Shown: positions 33,885-42,126, counted from the first letter of the stretch. The stretch: DNA of 64,000 bases from Desulfosporosinus sp. (GCA_003513495.1 DOPM01000040.1:158286-222285), one strand, 5' to 3'. Numbers and translations: made by a program. Notes: generated from the sequence alone by a model not told the origin.

Positions 33885-34211
33885 ATGGAGAGTAATATGT
33901 TGAGATCAAGAGATAAAGCAATCATCGTCAGTTCTATAGTATTCTTAATCCTAAGTCTACTGGATGCCACTCTAACACTTTGGGGTCTAAGACATGGCGC
34001 AATTGAAGAAGTAAATCCTGCGATGCGATGGCTAATTGAAGAAAACACAATAACATTTATGATCGTCAAGTTGTCGATTCCAGTGATGCTGGGTTTTGTG
34101 CTTTGGGAGATAAGGGATAGATCGCGTAAGTTTGTTGCTTGCTCGTTGTGGCTTGTTTTGGTTGTTTACTCTGTCGTGATGATGTTGCATGGTTATTGGA
34201 TTGTTTATTAA
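33885..34211 (+). CDS. DUF5658-like membrane protein
   Basis: 108 aa from ATG 33885; ATG 33897 with GGAG upstream is an alternative. Three membrane segments (IIVSSIVFLILSLLDATLTL, FMIVKLSIPVMLGFVLW, ACSLWLVLVVYSVVMML). EEVNPAMRWL between them is typical of the family. The intact partner of the frameshifted copy at 26000. Confidence 0.7.
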   Translation: MESNMLRSRDKAIIVSSIVFLILSLLDATLTLWGLRHGAIEEVNPAMRWLIEENTITFMIVKLSIPVMLGFVLWEIRDRSRKFVACSLWLVLVVYSVVMMLHGYWIVY

Positions 34212-34221
34212 GTATAAATTT

Positions 34222-34256
34222 AAGGCCTCCTGTTTGAAAGTCGGGCGGCCTTGTTG
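34222..34256 (+). terminator. Terminator after the DUF5658-like gene
   Basis: AAGGCC (34222-34227) pairs with GGCCTT (34247-34252) around an inner imperfect stem. Confidence 0.5.
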
Positions 34257-34281
34257 AGTTCAGAGGACAAGTGTTTATGCG

Positions 34282-34315
34282 TAGAAAAGGGCTAGGATTA
34301 GATTTGTCCTAGCCC
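34282..34315 (-). terminator. Terminator of the small His-rich ORF
   Basis: Perfect 9-bp stem: GGGCTAGGA and TCCTAGCCC (34289-34297 and 34307-34315), then TTTTC on the minus strand. Confidence 0.85.
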
Positions 34316-34324
34316 AAACTGTCC

Positions 34325-34423
34325 CTACAACAGTACTAACAAAAGTAAAATAATTGCAATGAATGCAATGAGTGCAAGACCAATGACAAGTATATTACTG
34401 TGATGGTGATGGTTATCGCTCAT
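34325..34423 (-). CDS. 32-aa His-rich single-span membrane peptide
   Basis: MSDNHHHHSNILVIGLALIA then a run of Ile/Leu. AAGGGGGTGAT precedes ATG and a strong terminator follows. Resembles the very small spore/membrane proteins of the YjcZ type in layout; the four His in a row could bind metal. Confidence 0.6.
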   Translation of the reverse strand: MSDNHHHHSNILVIGLALIAFIAIILLLLVLL

Positions 34424-34597
34424 AGATATCACCCCCTTATGACATTAGAAGTGAAAGACTGAGTTTACATTTATAAATATGCTGTTTGTCCCATAAGTGT
34501 GCAAGCTGGTCGCCAAGGTCCAATCTATGGCTGCCTATGTACCGTTCATGCATGAAAAGAAGTGTTGAATATTTGAAAGATGCAAAATAATTGGTTG
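34424..34597. other. Non-coding stretch before repeat E
   Basis: Holds the RBS and probable promoter of the minus-strand 32-aa ORF. Nothing else seen. The 270 bp between repeat E and the TerD gene (34682-34953) likewise hold no gene. Confidence 0.5.
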
Positions 34598-34681
34598 CCC
34601 GCCTCATCCCAAGACTAAGGGGAAGGGCGTAACTTGCTTGCTTAGAAGGAACTGTGGTAGTTTAGGGATGTGCTAGGTGGG
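34598..34681 (+). repeat. 85-bp structured element, copy E
   Basis: CCCGCCT (34598-34604) pairs with AGGTGGG (34675-34681). In copy F the same position is C pairing with G, a compensatory change. The core GGGGAAGGGCGTAAC, TTGCTTGCTTAGAAGG and TTAGGGATGTGCT is shared. Confidence 0.75.
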
Positions 34682-34953
34682 GTTGAGTTATATATAATTC
34701 ATTTCCCCTAGAGAATTGAATGATTAGCAATCGAGCACCCTAAACCATGAGGTATTAGCGGTACATTTTCGTGTAAAATTTATAATTGAAACCAAAGGCA
34801 AAGAAGGACTACGAAGTTAAATGAACGAATAAATCTGTAGATAATTAGGACTAGGAAATAGCTATTGAAAATTATTAATTTTCTACGTGGCATGTTTTTG
34901 TTGTCTTATGCAAAACTTCATAAATATAAATGAAATGTTAAGGTGGAAAGATT

Positions 34954-36192
34954 ATGAACAAAGATCTTATTATGGGTGGTAATCTAACGCTTAGTTCGTC
35001 TTATGGAGCTGTTATTGTAACACATGACATATCTCATAAGACTGATGTCTCACTAACGGCTTTTTTATTATCCGATAACGACAAAGTACAAGGTGATAGT
35101 GGGATAGTCTTTTACAATCAACCTAAAGGGCCTTCTGGAGTGGCTACATTTCATGCTCCCTATGATTCAGGCAATACGAAACATCACAAAATGGAGTTTG
35201 ACTTAAGTAAGGCCCCCACAGGGATTACAAAAATAGCCGTCACGCTAACCGAGGATAATTCCACTGGTTTTACGAATGTAAAGAATCTCCGAGCGGAAAT
35301 TCAGGCCGGAGGTGACGTAATAAAACTCGTGGCTTCGACCTTTAATAATGAAAATGGAATCGTGGTTTGTGAACTGTATTTAAGAAATGGTCAGGTTAAG
35401 GCACGAGCAATATGGCGAGGATTTGATTCTGGACTTGATGGATTATGTAAGAATTATGGTGTTGAAGTCGCTGATTCACCAGGGCAAAGCCAAGTTAAGG
35501 CCTCTCAGCCTATTCAAAAAACATTCCTTGAGACACCTGTTACAACACCTACTAAACCAATAGAAAAGCCTATGTCGTCCATAAACCTTGAAAAGACGAA
35601 AGGCAAAGTTAATTTGAGCAAAGGGCAAAAGCCGATATTGATTGAAAAAACACCTGAAATTACTGCATCCGTTTCTTGGAATACGGGTACCGACTATGAT
35701 ATATACGCTTTGGTATTAACGAAAAATGGTAAACAGGTTGACGTTGCGATGTTTGGAGCCAATGGCGTACCACCTCTCAGTCGGTTTGACAATGGAGCGA
35801 TTGAGCATTTGGGTGATGTTGGACGAAACTGGAGTTCTGTTAAGACTGAGACTATTAAAATTCGTTTAAACGATAATATTCTAGCCGTCGTACCTGTCGC
35901 TTATTCAGCTCAATCAAATGGTACAGGCTCCTTTCATCGTTATAAAGTATCGATGTGCATTGATAATCATCAGGGAACATCGGTGACTATTTCCTCTGAG
36001 AATGCCAATAAAAACAATCGAATTTACACATGCGTTCCTGGAATATTGTTAAACACGCCAGATGGGGTAGTTATCAATGCTGTCGAACTTTATAGTAAAC
36101 CAAATTCGGAAAACCGACCAAAGCTTAAGATAGGCTTGGACGGAAACGTTGAAATATTGATGGATAAAGGGCCAAAAAATAACTACAAGTAG
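34954..36192 (+). CDS. Two-domain TerD-family (tellurium/stress resistance) protein
   Basis: 412 aa. The first TerD domain spans about 1-165 (DNDKVQGDSGIVFYNQP is the classic calcium-binding loop D-x-x-G-D...D/N; ends RAIWRGFDSGLDGLCKNYGV). A Pro/Thr-rich linker (about 168-208) leads to a second TerD-like domain (SINLEKTKGKVNLSKGQK..., then TDYDIYALVLTKNGK). TerD proteins are linked to stress and phage tolerance, usually with other ter genes, none of which are here. Repeats E and F flank it on both sides. Confidence 0.82.
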   Translation: MNKDLIMGGNLTLSSSYGAVIVTHDISHKTDVSLTAFLLSDNDKVQGDSGIVFYNQPKGPSGVATFHAPYDSGNTKHHKMEFDLSKAPTGITKIAVTLTEDNSTGFTNVKNLRAEIQAGGDVIKLVASTFNNENGIVVCELYLRNGQVKARAIWRGFDSGLDGLCKNYGVEVADSPGQSQVKASQPIQKTFLETPVTTPTKPIEKPMSSINLEKTKGKVNLSKGQKPILIEKTPEITASVSWNTGTDYDIYALVLTKNGKQVDVAMFGANGVPPLSRFDNGAIEHLGDVGRNWSSVKTETIKIRLNDNILAVVPVAYSAQSNGTGSFHRYKVSMCIDNHQGTSVTISSENANKNNRIYTCVPGILLNTPDGVVINAVELYSKPNSENRPKLKIGLDGNVEILMDKGPKNNYK

Positions 36193-36208
36193 TGGTGGTG
36201 AACTTAAG

Positions 36209-36291
36209 CCCGCCCATTCTCAGATCAGGGAAGGGCGTAATGCTGCTTGGTTAAGAGGAGTCTGTTGCAGTTAAGGGATGTGCTGGGTGGG
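36209..36291 (+). repeat. 85-bp structured element, copy F
   Basis: CCCGCCCA (36209-36216) pairs with TGGGTGGG (36284-36291). The core GGGAAGGGCGTAATG, GCTTGGTTAAGAGG, GTTAAGGGATGTGCTGGG is shared. Starts 16 bp after the TerD stop and is followed by a terminator at 36354. Confidence 0.78.
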
Positions 36292-36353
36292 TTGAGGCTT
36301 ATATTCACATTTTATACCGTGGGCAAATTGAATAAATTCCAATAGACATGCTA

Positions 36354-36384
36354 CCCTACATAATCAAAGTGTAGGGAATTTTTG
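36354..36384 (+). terminator. Terminator after repeat F
   Basis: CCCTACAT (36354-36361) with GTGTAGGG (36369-36376), then AATTTTTG. Homologous to the terminator after repeat D. Confidence 0.8.
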
Positions 36385-36397
36385 TCCTCAAGTCACC

Positions 36398-36436
36398 TTT
36401 TCGGCATGTTTCGCCGTCAATTTGGAATATAGTTGT
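36398..36436 (+). repeat. 39-bp exact repeat, copy 2
   Basis: Identical to 31331-31369. The 240 bp from here to the GNAT gene hold no other feature. Confidence 0.8.
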
Positions 36437-36676
36437 GGTAAGGATATTGATCATGAATGGGCTGTTATAAGGCAAATCCAATCGGTTAAGGTGTGTTGTA
36501 AAATATATTTCTGTCCATGTCTATTGGGTATTCAACTTATCTGTCGTCTGATTAGCGGACAAAGTTTCTTTTAACTTATTTGTCAGAAATAGTATTGAAT
36601 TAACGATGAGGAGTAATGTAACTGCATAAAGGTTTTTAGCTCAATTTATGAAAATCGCTTTATTTTGGAGGGGAAA

Positions 36677-37168
36677 ATGCTTATCCCTATTGATAATTCA
36701 AATTTTGAATGTTACTTTAACCTGTCACAGCACTATGAAGCAGATTTTTCGTCACTCACTGGTAAGAGGCCTAACTCTAGAGGGTTATATGATGTAACAT
36801 CTATTCACCCAACACACCCTGGTTACCTTTGGATATTATCCGATGGTACGCCTGCAGGGTTCATAGTAGTGGATACAGGCAAAGAACGACTGGATATCGC
36901 GGAATTTTACGTTATCCCTACCGAGAGAAACAAAGGACTGGGAAGAAAGATTGCTTTTGCGGTGTTCGATAAGTACCCGGGAAAATGGCAGGTGCGTCAA
37001 ATCTCTAGTGCAGAAGAAGCTCATGCCTTCTGGGTTTCTGTGATTAGTCAGTATACTTCAGGAGATTTTACCAATGCTACTGAACCAGATGAGGAATGGG
37101 GAAGGGTTCAAATACAGAAATTCATTTCAAGTAACAGTAAACTAGGAGTAAAGGGCGGGGAGTATTAA
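36677..37168 (+). CDS. GNAT-family N-acetyltransferase
   Basis: 163 aa from ATG 36677, RBS TTGGAGGGG. The acetyl-CoA-binding motif is visible as EFYVIPTERNKGLGRKIAFAVF (Q/RxxGxG/A). AHAFWVSVISQY is the usual C-terminal element. The acceptor substrate is unknown. Intact. Confidence 0.8.
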   Translation: MLIPIDNSNFECYFNLSQHYEADFSSLTGKRPNSRGLYDVTSIHPTHPGYLWILSDGTPAGFIVVDTGKERLDIAEFYVIPTERNKGLGRKIAFAVFDKYPGKWQVRQISSAEEAHAFWVSVISQYTSGDFTNATEPDEEWGRVQIQKFISSNSKLGVKGGEY

Positions 37169-37257
37169 CTAAGCTATATGTATCAAGTACATAGAAATTA
37201 ATGTTAGATGAGAGAGTATTGTATAAGTTTTGAAATAAAACCGTGAGGTGACCTTCA

Positions 37258-37299
37258 ATGTACATAACGTTCCCAGCAGATGAAAAAGTCAAGGCAAGG
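37258..37299 (+). pseudogene. 5' fragment of the 72-aa cassette gene
   Basis: MYITFPADEKVKAR matches the start of the 33663 gene. The match ends exactly where the CRISPR-like repeat begins. RBS GTGAGGTGA present. So a cassette copy was cut at, or joined to, the CRISPR relic. Confidence 0.65.
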
Positions 37300-37447
37300 T
37301 AGCAATGTAAGCCCCGCTTTAAAGGGGATTGCAACGATTTAATGACTAGAGTTCTCGCATCCTACACAGGAATGTAGTAATGGAAGCCCCTCTTGAAAGG
37401 GGATTGCAACCCTTGCTTTTGGTAGCAATGGAAGCCTCGCTTGAAAC
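37299..37447 (+). CRISPR. Three-repeat CRISPR relic
   Basis: 37-nt repeats starting GTAGCAATG and ending AAGGGGATTGCAAC at 37299-37335 and 37374-37410, with a 38-nt spacer between. After an 11-nt remnant spacer comes a truncated third repeat (37422-37447). Each repeat holds the dyad CCCC/GGGG. No cas genes adjoin. It is a different repeat class from the I-C-like one at 29736. Confidence 0.75.
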
Positions 37448-37851
37448 CGATTAATCATTGAAGATTCTAAAAACACGAGATCTCTCCAGGTTGCTACTTG
37501 GAGAGATCGAACTAGCCGGACGGAGTTCCAGGGACAATATACAAAACTATTTAGTTGCCCATGGATTTGCCATACAGCAAGTTTGAAGATTAACGCGTAA
37601 AAGTATAAACATCATTAATTCGACGACCCCCTCACTTTTAGGGGCACACCTTTGCGCAAAATCCATATTTCCGCGTATTAGTATCACTTCTTTGCCCAGA
37701 CACACATAGAGACGGTAGTTCTCCTCAATAGAAAACACACCACGATATAGTGTGTAATCTCAGTCGTATCAACACTATATGTTGTGGTTTTGGTGAAAAT
37801 GGATATGTTTCCGTGGACTTAGGGGGTAAAGTAGGTAGACATTGGAGGAAT
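37448..37851. other. Leader region of the arr block, copy 1
   Basis: From about 37610 this is homologous to 58735-59047. It holds a C-rich/G-rich hairpin (CGACCCCCTC ... AGGGGC), an inverted repeat ACCACGATATA / TATATGTTGTGGT around 37740-37795, and the segment GATATGTTTCCGTGGAC (37802-37818). That segment is identical to codons for DMFPWT in rlmD (10199-10215). Confidence 0.5.
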
Positions 37852-38304
37852 ATGACAATGGAACGAAAAAATAACGAACAAAATCAAAGCGGACAAGGGG
37901 CAACGCCATTCGCTCAAACTTATTTTCATGGAACAAAGGCAGATTTAAAAGTTGGGGACCTGATTGAAGTTGGTTACAACTCAAACTATGGGCAGAGAAA
38001 AAATGCGAAATACATTTTCTTGTCTGCAACATTAGATGCTGCAATTTGGGGTGCTGAACTCGCTATTGGTGAAGGAAGAGAAAGAATTTATTTAGTAGAA
38101 CCAACAGGAAAAATTGAAGACGACCCAGATTTAACAGACAAAAAATTTCGAGGTAACCCAACTAAATCTTATCGTTCCACTGAACCATTTAGAGTTATAG
38201 GAGAAGTTTCGATTTGGCAAGGACACCCAACGGAGCAAGTTAAAGCAATGAAAGATGCATTAGAGAGACTTAAAGAACAAGGAATTAATTCGTTAAATGA
38301 CTAA
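37852..38304 (+). CDS. arr: NAD+--rifampin ADP-ribosyltransferase, copy 1
   Basis: Transfers ADP-ribose to rifamycins, causing resistance. 150 aa with the Arr signature: TYFHGTKADLKVGDLIE, YNSNYGQRKNAKYIFLSATL, DAAIWGAELAIGEGRERIY, VEPTGKIEDDPDLTDKKF, GNPTKSYRSTEPFRV. ATG 37852 with GGAGGA upstream; an in-frame opening at 37750 is just leader. A near-identical copy is at 59048. A YciI-like gene follows in both. Confidence 0.92.
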   Translation: MTMERKNNEQNQSGQGATPFAQTYFHGTKADLKVGDLIEVGYNSNYGQRKNAKYIFLSATLDAAIWGAELAIGEGRERIYLVEPTGKIEDDPDLTDKKFRGNPTKSYRSTEPFRVIGEVSIWQGHPTEQVKAMKDALERLKEQGINSLND

Positions 38305-38408
38305 ATGGGATTGAGTGGGGTATCATTTATTCTGTGGTCATTCTTATTTTTTGTAGGTAAAATCGTAGGTATAAAATAAAAGGCTGCTTTAATAGAGGAT
38401 GTGAAAAA

Positions 38409-38714
38409 ATGCAATACATAGTTACAGCTTATGATGGAGCTGATGAAAATGCATTAGAAAGAAGATTAGCCGCAAGGGAAGAACATTTAAAATCGGTAGA
38501 AAAACGATTCAAATCCGGAGAACACTTATATGGATGCGCTCTACTTGATGATGAAGGTAAGATGATTGGCTCAGTGATGATCGTAGACTATCCTTCAAGA
38601 GCGGAGCTAGATAATTGGTTAAAGGTAGAACCTTATGTCGTGGAAAATGTGTGGCAAAGAATTGACATAAAGCCTACCGCAGTAGCACCTTTATTTATGG
38701 AACTATATAAATAG
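38409..38714 (+). CDS. YciI-like protein
   Basis: 101 aa alpha/beta-barrel family with YIVTAYDGADENALERR and AREEHLKS, and SVMIVDYPSRAELDNWLKVEPYV. YciI-type proteins are small possible enzymes or stress proteins. RBS weak (GAGGATGTG). The second copy (59605) carries a stop codon. Confidence 0.8.
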   Translation: MQYIVTAYDGADENALERRLAAREEHLKSVEKRFKSGEHLYGCALLDDEGKMIGSVMIVDYPSRAELDNWLKVEPYVVENVWQRIDIKPTAVAPLFMELYK

Positions 38715-38824
38715 AAGTTATTCACTTGACCAGTAAAATGATTTGCCATAATAATGTAGCAAAACCATATAGATATACTTGGCTTTAAACTTAACTATGT
38801 TATACTGTGAAAGTAATATTTAAC

Positions 38825-39176
38825 GGGGGCGTTTTAGATTCGCTCGGGGAAACGGTGACAAAAGTTGCGCGTCGAGATTCCACCTGGTCTCGTTAAACGG
38901 TGGACAAAAATAGTTAACGAAAATAATTACGCTCTAGCAGCCTAAGTGCTGCTAGCATCCTGCCTTCAGAACCTACGATGAAGGGTCAGGGTGTCAAATT
39001 AGTAGGACGCTCTAATGTCAATGCTCGGAGACATTAGCTAAGATGATCGAGCTAGCCTGACATGAATCCTTGCCTTTAGGAGTCACGACCGGCGAACTTT
39101 AAATTAAAGGATACACGCGTAGATGCTTTTGTGGCAGTTCTTCGATACAGGAGTGCAAATCTCCTCGCTTCCACCA
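38825..39176 (+). ncRNA. ssrA: Transfer-messenger RNA
   Basis: 352 nt. The 5' acceptor arm GGGGGCG pairs with CGCTTCC before ACCA. The T arm GGAG-TGCAAAT-CTCC is present. The tag reading frame at 38913-38945 encodes (V)NENNYALAA followed by TAA; the first codon of the tag is uncertain (GTT or AAC). The encoded CCA ends at 39176. It acts with SmpB to free stalled ribosomes. 3'-end fragments recur at 59923 and 61381, typical of an integration site. Confidence 0.95.
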
Positions 39177-39251
39177 AAACATAACTCATTATGATGATTA
39201 AAACACATAAAAGTCCTGTAATACCGGGCCTTTGGACTGTTTGGGCAAATG

Positions 39252-39275
39252 AAGCATCGCTTGAAGCGGTGCTTT
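39252..39275 (+). terminator. Terminator after ssrA
   Basis: AGCATCGCTT and AAGCGGTGCTTTTTG form the stem and U-run. The sequence GAAGCGGTGCTTTTTGTG and the following CTTGCGTCC recur at 61484-61512. The remaining gap to 39486 has no further feature. Confidence 0.8.
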
Positions 39276-39486
39276 TTGTGTGCTTGCGTCCTTATTAACG
39301 CAATATGGGTTTTAGGAAAGAAAAACTAAATGGAGACCCAGTGCAAATATCCGGCCCCGAAGTAGGATTATGGGAAGTTAATGAAACGTGTATTTAGACT
39401 AGAAGATCAGAATATTAAGATTAGACATGGAGCATTAGGAAATATTAATTATAAGGTTGTAAGAATAGATTGGAGGTAACTTTATC

Positions 39487-39897
39487 GTGACCAAGATATC
39501 TTATACTGTTGATATTAGAGCTCCAATAGAAGGTTGTTTTAGGAACATAAAAGCGTGTTTAGAAGATGAGAGATACAAAAAAGTATGTTCAAATTTGGTG
39601 TCAACTAGGTATATTCAAGAGATCATAGAAGAAACAGAAAATAAAAGTATAATTATTAAAGAAATAGCAGTTGATACCATGACTGGACTTATCTTTAAAA
39701 ACTTTGTACTGATACATAGCTATATGTTTTCACTAGTATCAGATAATGTTACAAGGATAGATATTTCCATTGAATATAGTAGGTTAGTTGCTTTATTAGG
39801 ACTTGGTATTGTGAAACCGCAAGTAAAAGATAGAATTATTTGGGCTGTGAAATCTCTAATATCCTATGAGAATGGATTCAAGGATAATGGACCATAG
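39487..39897 (+). CDS. SRPBCC-like small protein
   Basis: 136 aa. Alternating beta strands (ISYTVDIRAPIEGCFRNIKA, SIIIKEIAVDTMTGLIF, RIDISIEYSRLVALLG) and a long C-terminal helix suggest a START/polyketide-cyclase-like fold. GTG 39487 with TGGAGGTAAC upstream. Ligand unknown. Confidence 0.5.
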   Translation: MTKISYTVDIRAPIEGCFRNIKACLEDERYKKVCSNLVSTRYIQEIIEETENKSIIIKEIAVDTMTGLIFKNFVLIHSYMFSLVSDNVTRIDISIEYSRLVALLGLGIVKPQVKDRIIWAVKSLISYENGFKDNGP

Positions 39898-39931
39898 TCA
39901 GTTCGCATTGTTCTTAAACCCTTCAATAAAT

Positions 39932-39964
39932 TGCCGCCCCACCTTGTGTTGGACGGCATTTTTC
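39932..39964 (+). terminator. Terminator after the SRPBCC-like gene
   Basis: TGCCG...CGGCA stem around 39932-39958 with TTTTTC. The gap that follows carries a 30-nt stretch (about 40070-40100, GTTATCGGACTC) also found just after both HTH-alphaCTD cassettes. Confidence 0.65.
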
Positions 39965-40301
39965 GCAGGAAATAGGAATTGACCAAATGTAGTTAATGGA
40001 AAGTAAAGCACATTGAAACTTATTAGGCATACCTCTTAGACAGGTTTGGATGTGTTTTGAACTTGACATAGTTCTCGTTATCGGACTCAAGGTCTAAATT
40101 AAAGGGTAAATTCGTTTTGCAAGCGATAATAATATTGCACAATAAGTAGGATTATGGGAAGAAATGGGTTATAATAAAATGTGTGTTCGAGTCTTAAACT
40201 GTAACGCATTCGTAGGAAAATGTGTACTAATCTAAACAGTCTGATTGACAACCTTCTTTTCTAGATTATATACTTATTATGGAAAGAGAATAGAAGTGTA
40301 A

Positions 40302-40369
40302 ATCATGTGACTGGCGGAGATGGGAGTACCCATAGGGAGCATGATTGGTGATAATATCGACCGCCTGGG
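40302..40369 (+). ncRNA. ZTP (pfl) riboswitch
   Basis: GTGACTGGCGGA, TGGGAGTACCCA, GGGAGCATGAT and ACCGCCTGGG are the conserved pfl-motif blocks in order. It senses ZMP/ZTP, the AICAR that builds up when formyl-folate runs short. Here it lies right before an AICAR formyltransferase gene, the classic target. Confidence 0.93.
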
Positions 40370-40395
40370 TATAAACATTGCCTAGGTGGTTTTTA
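40360..40395 (+). terminator. ZTP riboswitch terminator
   Basis: ACCGCCTGGG (40360-40369), the last conserved aptamer strand, pairs with CCTAGGTGGT (40381-40390) and runs into TTTTT. Ligand binding would hold that strand in the aptamer and prevent termination. Confidence 0.9.
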
Positions 40396-40414
40396 ATTTT
40401 AAAGGAGGATTTTT

Positions 40415-41584
40415 ATGAGGATATTGGAATTAAAGTATGGATGTAATCCAAACCAAAAACCAGCAGAAATTCGTTCTGTTGGTTGTGACTTTCCTTTTAA
40501 AGTATTAAATGGAAATCCCGGGTATATCAATTTTATGGATGCCCTAAATTCATGGCAGCTTGTAAAGGAATTAAAAACTGTGTTAAACATGCCTGCAGCT
40601 GCTTCATTCAAGCACGTGAGTCCTGCTGGAGTAGCAATTGGGCTGCCGCTAAATAAAGAACTAAAAAAGGCGTACTTTGTTGAACATATTGATTTATCAC
40701 CTATTGCAACAGCATATGCACGTGCAAGAGGGGCTGATAGAATGTCATCATTTGGTGATTGGGCAGCACTGAGCGATATAGTAGATAAAGCAACCGCTAC
40801 TATCTTAAGAAAAGAGGTATCTGATGGTGTAATTGCACCAGGCTTTACCACTGAAGCTCTTGAAATCCTTAAACAGAAAAAAGGTGGGAAATACAATATC
40901 ATAGAAATTGCTCCATCCTATGAACCTTCTGAAATTGAAATAAGGCACATTTACGGAATTGAGTTTGTACAGAAGAGGAATAATGTAATTCTAGGTTTTG
41001 AGGACATCAAGAATATAGTAACTGACAATAAAAATCTGTCTGATGAAGCTAAAAGAGATATGATTTTGGCAATGATAACACTTAAATATACACAATCTAA
41101 TTCTGTGTGTTATGTTTTAGATGGACAGATTGTAGGATGTGGTGCAGGTCAACAGTCAAGAATACACTGCACTCGGCTTGCAGGAGATAAAGCGGACATC
41201 TGGTATCTAAAGCAGCATCCTAGGGTGTTAAGCCTTAAATTCAAAGAAGGAGCAGGAAGACCTGAACGTGATAATGCAATAGATTTATTTGTTAGAAATG
41301 ATGCCACAGAATTTGAATTAAATATGCTGAAAGGTGTGTTGGAAGAAGTTCCTGAAAGGCTTTCTGCATATGACAGGGAAACTTGGCTTAAAGGTCTACA
41401 GAATGTTACATTGGGTTCAGATGCATTCTTCCCTTTTAGAGATAATATTGACCGTGCTTATAAGAGTGGTGTTAAACACATTGTACAGCCAGGTGGCTCA
41501 GTAAGAGATACAGCTGTTGTTAATTCGTGTAATGAGTATGGCATGGTAATGGTTATGACAGGATTGAGATTGTTTCATCATTAA
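40415..41584 (+). CDS. AICAR formyltransferase without IMP cyclohydrolase domain
   Basis: Stand-alone phosphoribosylaminoimidazolecarboxamide formyltransferase, 389 aa. It has AASFKHVSPAGVAIG with the catalytic Lys-His pair near residues 68-69, TLKYTQSNSVCYVLDGQIVG, GAGQQSRIHCTRLAGDKA and VKHIVQPGGSVRDTAVVN. It lacks the N-terminal cyclohydrolase part of normal PurH, so a PurO- or PurH-type cyclase must exist elsewhere. RBS AAAGGAGG; ZTP-switched. Confidence 0.92.
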   Translation: MRILELKYGCNPNQKPAEIRSVGCDFPFKVLNGNPGYINFMDALNSWQLVKELKTVLNMPAAASFKHVSPAGVAIGLPLNKELKKAYFVEHIDLSPIATAYARARGADRMSSFGDWAALSDIVDKATATILRKEVSDGVIAPGFTTEALEILKQKKGGKYNIIEIAPSYEPSEIEIRHIYGIEFVQKRNNVILGFEDIKNIVTDNKNLSDEAKRDMILAMITLKYTQSNSVCYVLDGQIVGCGAGQQSRIHCTRLAGDKADIWYLKQHPRVLSLKFKEGAGRPERDNAIDLFVRNDATEFELNMLKGVLEEVPERLSAYDRETWLKGLQNVTLGSDAFFPFRDNIDRAYKSGVKHIVQPGGSVRDTAVVNSCNEYGMVMVMTGLRLFHH

Positions 41585-41701
41585 AATTTAACCAATACTC
41601 AATTTAATTCTATCTTGTCAGAAAAGTAATGCTTTAGCTTATATATGAAGCAACAAATTTTAGTAATTCGCATTTTTCCATGGGAAGGGCATAAGGAGAC
41701 T

Positions 41702-42009
41702 ATGGAAAAGATTGATGGGAAACTTGAAGAGAAGAGGCAGAAAGAAGCAGAAAAGAAAATAGAGGGAAAGAGGAAAAAAAGGAACAGGGGAAAGAAGAGT
41801 TAGTAGAATCTGGAAGTAAATTGAAGGAAAACAACTATATAGAGGAAAGAAATTACGAAAAAGAGTTGTCAAAGAAACCGAAACTTGGTCTAAGGCTTTT
41901 AATGAAGGAAAAAGGTAGAGAGAAACTGGAAGATAAAGAGATGAAACAACTAAAGACGAAATTTGAGAAACTTCTTAAAGAAATTGTAAATAAATGCCAA
42001 GAAGGATAG
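41702..42009 (+). pseudogene. Charged coiled-coil protein, frameshifted at an A7 run
   Basis: ATG 41702 gives MEKIDGKLEEKRQKEAEKK and ends early. After the run of seven A (41774-41780) the other frame continues EEKKEQGKEELVES to KLKENNYIEERNYEKEL and a Lys-rich end. Joined, about 102 aa, almost all Lys/Glu. It could be a slip error, real decay or programmed frameshifting. Confidence 0.45.
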
Positions 42010-42126
42010 CCTAATTAGGCAAGGTTAATCCCTTTTGGCATCTTTATAAACATAGGTATTTTAATGCTGCACTTGAGGATTATCAAAGCGTTTCAGGAAA
42101 GGATTGTGTAGGATAGGGTTAGTTTT

